From CAVXAE01 sp044225565 (GTDB lineage Bacteria > Pseudomonadota > Gammaproteobacteria > Steroidobacterales > Steroidobacteraceae), in NCBI GenBank assembly GCA_044225565.1, contig JBGAIL010000108.1:1-16662 (forward strand): a stretch of DNA of 16,662 nucleotides. The letters are read 5' to 3'. Below are positions 13,446-16,662 of the stretch, piece after piece. Below the pieces are notes generated by a model. The model was not told where the DNA came from and ran no database searches. It worked only from the letters and a program-made list of their open reading frames with translations. How positions within the stretch are numbered: the stretch's first letter is position 1; the number at the start of each line of letters is the position of its first letter. Made by a program: the position numbers and the translations under genes.

Positions 13446-14324
13446 ATGCGGCAGCTTCCGCTCGGTGTACGCATTCCCGACCGCGCGGTGTTTGCCACCT
13501 TTCTCGCCGCGAGGAATGAGCAGGCCATCGAGCACCTTCAGCGTGTCGCGCGCGGTGAGGTGACGGGCACCACCTGGCTCTGCGGGCCGGAAGGCGTCGG
13601 CAAGACCCATCTACTCCAGGCGGTCTGCGTTGCAGCGAGCGCCACCGGCCTGCGGGCCGGCTACTTCCCGATGCAGGAGCTGGCATCCCTCGGCACCGGC
13701 GCTCTCGAGGGCTTGCCGCACCTCGATTGTCTGAGCTGCGACGATCTGGATCGCGTGGCGGGCCGGCTCGAGTGGGAACGTGCGCTATTCGGACTGTTCC
13801 GTGAGATCGAGGAGCGGGGTGCGCGGCTGGTGGTCTCGGCAGCATCGCCACCGGCCTTGCTTTCCTGGACGCTGCCGGATCTGGGTTCGCGCTTCGGTGC
13901 CAGCGCAGTATTCCAGCTTCGCGCACTGGATGACGCGGAACAGTTGCAGGCATTGCAGCTGCACGCGCGGGCGAGAGGGTTCGAGTTGCCCGACGATGCG
14001 GCTCGCTGGATGCAGCGGCGCTTCCCGCGTGACATGCGTTCGTTGCACGGCGTGCTCGACACGCTAGATGAAGCCGCGCTGGCCGCGCAGCGGCGTCTCA
14101 CGATTCCGTTCATCCGCGACGTTGCGGGAATGATCGTTACCAGGCGCAGCGCGATCTCCGCCAGCCAGTTTGCCGAGCACCTGCGCCATGATCTTCTCGT
14201 CATCCGTGAGCGCGTTGCCTGGAGAATCTCCGGCGACGTGCGAGGCCATACGGCGTGCCACCGGATCTCGTCCGATTCAGAGCGGCAGCCAGGTGTAGGC
14301 ACGCCGACCAGCACCATGCCGTGA
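13446..14324 (+). CDS. hda: DnaA regulatory inactivator Hda (3' end probably frameshifted)
   Basis: AAA+ protein that, with the DNA-loaded sliding clamp, stimulates ATP hydrolysis by DnaA and so prevents re-initiation of replication. The N-terminal clamp-binding motif is QLPLG (3-7). Walker A is GPEGVGKT (47-54), Walker B lies in CLSCDDLD (about 94-101), the Arg-finger region is PDLGSRF and the sensor-2 helix is RDMRSL. GGAG lies 7 bases before the ATG. The frame reads 292 codons, but Hda is normally about 230; residues after 228 (PFIRDVAG) are antisense to wrbA and lack family character. A TGA at 14131-14133, one base out of frame, is the likely native stop, giving 13446-14133. A one-base deletion or sequence error near 14127 would explain this. 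Confidence 0.92.
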   Translation: MRQLPLGVRIPDRAVFATFLAARNEQAIEHLQRVARGEVTGTTWLCGPEGVGKTHLLQAVCVAASATGLRAGYFPMQELASLGTGALEGLPHLDCLSCDDLDRVAGRLEWERALFGLFREIEERGARLVVSAASPPALLSWTLPDLGSRFGASAVFQLRALDDAEQLQALQLHARARGFELPDDAARWMQRRFPRDMRSLHGVLDTLDEAALAAQRRLTIPFIRDVAGMIVTRRSAISASQFAEHLRHDLLVIRERVAWRISGDVRGHTACHRISSDSERQPGVGTPTSTMP

Positions 14325-14725
14325 TGGAGCAGCGGAATCATCATGGAGAGCAACGTCGATTCCTGGCCGCCGTGCATCGTCTGGGTGGACGTGAACACGC
14401 CTGCCGGCTTGCCGACGAGGTCGCCAGAGACCCAGAGCGCCGAGGTGCCGTCCAGGAAATGCTTGAGTGGCGCGGCCATGTTGCCGAAGCGCGTTGGGCT
14501 GCCTAGCGCGAGCCCATCCGCCTTGCGGAGGTCTTCGAGCGTGGCATAGGGCGCGCCGCTCGAGGGAACCGGGATGGGCGTCGCTTCACTCTCCGCCGTG
14601 ACGGGCGCTACGGTGCGCAGCTTCGCCACCGCGCCGGGAGTGCTCTCCACCCCACGGCACACCTGGCGGGCCAGCTCCGCGGTGGAGCCTTTGCGGGAGT
14701 AGTACAGCACCAGAATCTCGGCCAT
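14137..14725 (-). pseudogene. wrbA: WrbA-type NAD(P)H:quinone oxidoreductase, frameshifted C-terminus
   Basis: Flavodoxin-fold FMN enzyme for two-electron quinone reduction. Residues 1-143 are intact: phosphate loop YSRKGST (9-15), GSPTRFGNM (75-83), TQTMHGGQE (114-122) and HHGMVLVGVP up to base 14297. After that the family motifs continue in changing frames: YTWLP, then TRSGGTPYG (14271-14245), then ASHVAGD (14246-14226), then LAEIALRL, which needs about four indels in 160 bases. A TAA at 14139-14137 fits the native end, 3 bases from the likely hda stop. The ATG at 14725 has a strong GGAGGTGA site upstream, so it is a separate gene although the frame is open from the acyltransferase. WrbA near hda is also seen in Pseudomonas. 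It may be intact in the real genome if these are sequencing errors. Confidence 0.8.
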
Positions 14726-15783
14726 GCGCGTCACCTCCGCAGCGGCGCGGAAGCGCCGTGGAAGCGACAGTACAGCCCGCTGCGCCGTGACGTCGAGTGC
14801 GGCGCTGTTCATGACCGACAGCAGTTCGAGTTCGGGGATGTCCTGCAGCGCCGGCGGCAGGGCATGCAGCTTCGCCTGCAGGGCGAGCAACAGCTCGGAA
14901 TCGTTGAGCTCCGCCCTCGTGCCGATCGCAGTGGAGACCGCAGGCAGCATTTCCCAGTTGCGCCAGTGTTCGGGGGCGAATCGCAGCTGCTCCTCGATCC
15001 TCACGAACAGCAGCCGGCTCAGTGCGAAAATCGCCTGCGCCTGATCCACGGGGCCGAGTCGCAGGGGATCGATGGGATCTCCGACCTGGACGTGCAGACC
15101 GAGCGTACGCGCCGGCATGGCGAATGTCGGCACGATGAGCGCTCCGGAGCGCAATGCCAGGAACGCGGTGCCGGACGCCACACGCAACAGCCTGTCGAAG
15201 AACGGTACGACCAGCGTTTGCGCGATGTCCTCGAATGCGTCCGGCAGGATCGCCAGGCACTCCCCGCGCTCCAGCGCGCGCAGCGAGTTGCGGATGCCCG
15301 AGAGGCCGCCGAGCTGCCCGTGCGTCTGGATGCCGGCCCGGGCGAAGAAATATTGCAGATGCTCGCTGTGCTGCGCCTTGTCGTAGAAGACGTTCAGCGT
15401 GCGGCTGCCGCGCAGCAGCTGGGCGCTGGCGACGAGCGCGGCGACGGGAGCGCCATAGTGCGGTGTCGCGAAAATGAGGGGGCGGGTCTCCGAGAACAGG
15501 CGAGGAGGTGCCATGACGCCTTCGAAGGCGACGCGGCGTTCCACGAACGCGCGCAGGGCATCCGAGTCGAGCGTGACGAGGTAACGTTGCAGTACCAGCG
15601 AGCGCAGGAAGGACTCGAGCACGGCGGTTGCAAAGGCGGTCCGCCCCGGCGCGAGTCCCAGTTCGGCGACTACCTCATATGCCCGCAGGCCGGGATTCCA
15701 GTTCGCGGGCAGCAGGCGGTAGCGATCGTGGCCAGTGCGGGAGCCAGAGTAGGCGAGCCTCGCCAGGCATCCGGCGAGATCAT
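14726..15783 (-). CDS. LpxL/HtrB-like acyltransferase, N-terminus frameshifted
   Basis: Protein related to lipid A late acyltransferases (LABLAT type). The continuous part reads from a GTG at 15622 and runs about 300 residues. Family features are RPLIFATPHYGAPVAAL (catalytic-type His, codon 15460-15458), LAILPDAFED, VVPFFDRLLRVASGTAFLAL and the late APEHWRNWEM. The usual H-x4-D/E motif reads H-YGAP-V, so the acidic residue is missing. Upstream of 15622 the same frame encodes a plausible N-terminus (RYRLLPANWNPGLRAYEVV) but has no start codon. An ATG at 15783, overlapping the hydrolase stop as ATGA, is one base out of frame. No stop separates it from wrbA; a TGA inside the wrbA ribosome site is out of frame by one. 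No acyl-carrier or LPS gene is nearby, so the substrate is unknown. Confidence 0.66.
14731..14738 (-). promoter_or_regulatory. wrbA: Strong Shine-Dalgarno of wrbA
   Basis: GGAGGTGA, five bases before the ATG at 14725, is a near-complete anti-16S match. It shows that wrbA translation starts here even though the upstream acyltransferase frame runs in without a stop. Confidence 0.75.
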
Positions 15784-16619
15784 GGCGTGGCCCTCACCCG
15801 CTCGAGAAAATCGCTGAGGCGAGATCCCGAACGCAGCGTCGGCTCATGATGGAGCCGTGGCGGCGGTCTGGGAACTCGTAGACCCGCACGTCGCGCCGTG
15901 TCGCGAGAAGGCGCCGGACGAGCCGGATGGACTCTGCTGCGGGAACCATCTCGTCCGCTCGACTCGTGATGACGAGGATCCGCCGGGAAATGATCCAGGG
16001 CCGCCGCGGAATCGAGAGTGGAGATCTGCGGCTCCACGCGCACACGGACGAATGGCCGCATCAGCAGCGGCACGCGGGAATGCGCCCAGCTGCCTACCGT
16101 GGTGGCAGTTGCTTCGAGCACGACCGCGTCCGCGTGACGATCTTGTGCGAGTTGCGCGACGACCATGCCGCCCAGGGAGCATTATACAGCACGCGCGCCT
16201 TCCTTGCGGAGTCCAGAGGAGAAGAGGTGGTCGGCGCGGGTGACGATGGGTGCTCGAGGAACGGAGGCGGTGGTGGGTGTTCCGCTGGTATCTCCATAGC
16301 CTGGGTAGTCGAAGAGGGCGACGTCGGCGCCCAGTGCCAGCGCTTGCAGTGGCACCGCGCCTTCGAGCGAGCGGTGGAACGCATCCCCGCCGCTGTACAG
16401 GATGACCATCCGGCTGCGCGGGTGATGCGCATAGGTGATGCCGATGGTCTGCGTTCCACGACGCAGGATGCGATTCTCGACGGTGTATCCCAGGAGCCGT
16501 GCGCTCGAGATGCCGTGGTCCGGCGACATGAAGCTCGAAAGCCGTACGTCCAGGTGAGCACAGCTCGTGGAAAGCGCGCAGCAGGACAGCGCCGCAGCTC
16601 TCGCGGTCAGCGCGACCAT
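15780..16619 (-). pseudogene. Alpha/beta hydrolase (BEM46-like), broken by a stop and frameshifts
   Basis: Serine-hydrolase fold gene split across frames. The N-terminal part reads from the ATG at 16619 (GGAG 7 bases upstream; a GTG at 16643 is also possible) with a hydrophobic, Cys-containing leader that may be a signal or lipoprotein peptide. Then come MVILYSGGDAFHRS and ALFDYPGYGDTSGTP. A TAA at 16184-16182 falls just before the nucleophile elbow CSLGG (Ser codon 16178-16176). The same frame continues with MVVAQLAQ and VLEATATTVGSWAHSRVP. Near 15987 it shifts to a frame with ILVITSRADEMVPAAES (acid region) and DRRHGSIMS (catalytic His). Near 15840 it returns for SDFLERVRATP and the TGA at 15782-15780. 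All three catalytic elements survive, so recent damage or sequence error is more likely than old decay. Substrate unknown. Confidence 0.72.
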
Positions 16620-16662
16620 GAGTAGTCTCCCGGCGAGGGACACAGCACCACGGATCTCTGCC

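Noticed and set aside
13661..15622. 653-codon minus-strand frame read as an acyltransferase-WrbA-unknown fusion
   Set aside because: wrbA has its own strong ribosome site and ATG at 14725. The last 160 or so residues are antisense to hda and arise only because wrbA lost its stop through frame breaks.

Overview
The window reads as chromosomal DNA of a high-GC gammaproteobacterium. The reasons are conserved gene neighbourhoods (metG / rnfB-like / nth; mrp-dcd; purM-purN-DUF3108; a CDP-alcohol phosphatidyltransferase followed by hda; wrbA close to hda), the Proteobacterial forms of the encoded proteins, and strong GC bias. A Xanthomonadales, Nevskiales or Steroidobacter-like lineage is plausible, but the genus cannot be named from this sequence alone.

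Layout. (1) 1-2686, minus strand: metG, a small soluble RnfB-type two-cluster ferredoxin and the start of nth, joined by overlapping stops and starts. (2) 2741-8123, minus strand: an accessory-looking block made of an 816-aa HEAT-repeat/Ser-Thr kinase fusion, a terminator-like hairpin and a hairpin-rich spacer, two tandem PilT-family ATPases and a 114-aa coiled-coil protein with one membrane segment. (3) 8259-9926, plus strand: mrp (apbC) and dcd. (4) 9951-12383, minus strand: purM-purN-DUF3108 with overlapping ends. (5) 12492-14133, plus strand: a short exported DUF2066-like protein, a CDP-alcohol phosphatidyltransferase and hda. (6) 14137-16662, minus strand: an alpha/beta hydrolase, an LpxL-like acyltransferase and a WrbA-type flavodoxin. 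In region 6, and at the very end of hda, reading frames are repeatedly broken.

The most interesting part is region 2. In E. coli and Pseudomonas, mrp and metG are divergent direct neighbours. Here they keep that orientation but stand about 5.6 kb apart, with the kinase-PilT-PilT-coiled-coil block between them. A soluble kinase on a HEAT scaffold next to two non-canonical pilus-motor ATPases suggests phosphorylation-linked control of type IV pilus retraction or of a related secretion motor. One of the two ATPases lacks the first histidine of the His box, and both have an altered AIRNLIRE motif. This functional reading is inference; the gene content and motifs are seen directly.

The other genes are housekeeping: methionyl-tRNA synthesis, base-excision repair, Fe-S cluster handling, dCTP deamination, purine synthesis, phospholipid synthesis and control of DnaA-ATP. 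The clustered frame breaks after about 14,120 are either local sequence error or a patch of decaying genes. Every boundary there should be treated as provisional. No rRNA, tRNA, CRISPR array or insertion sequence was recognised. No stretch longer than about 215 bases lacks a gene.
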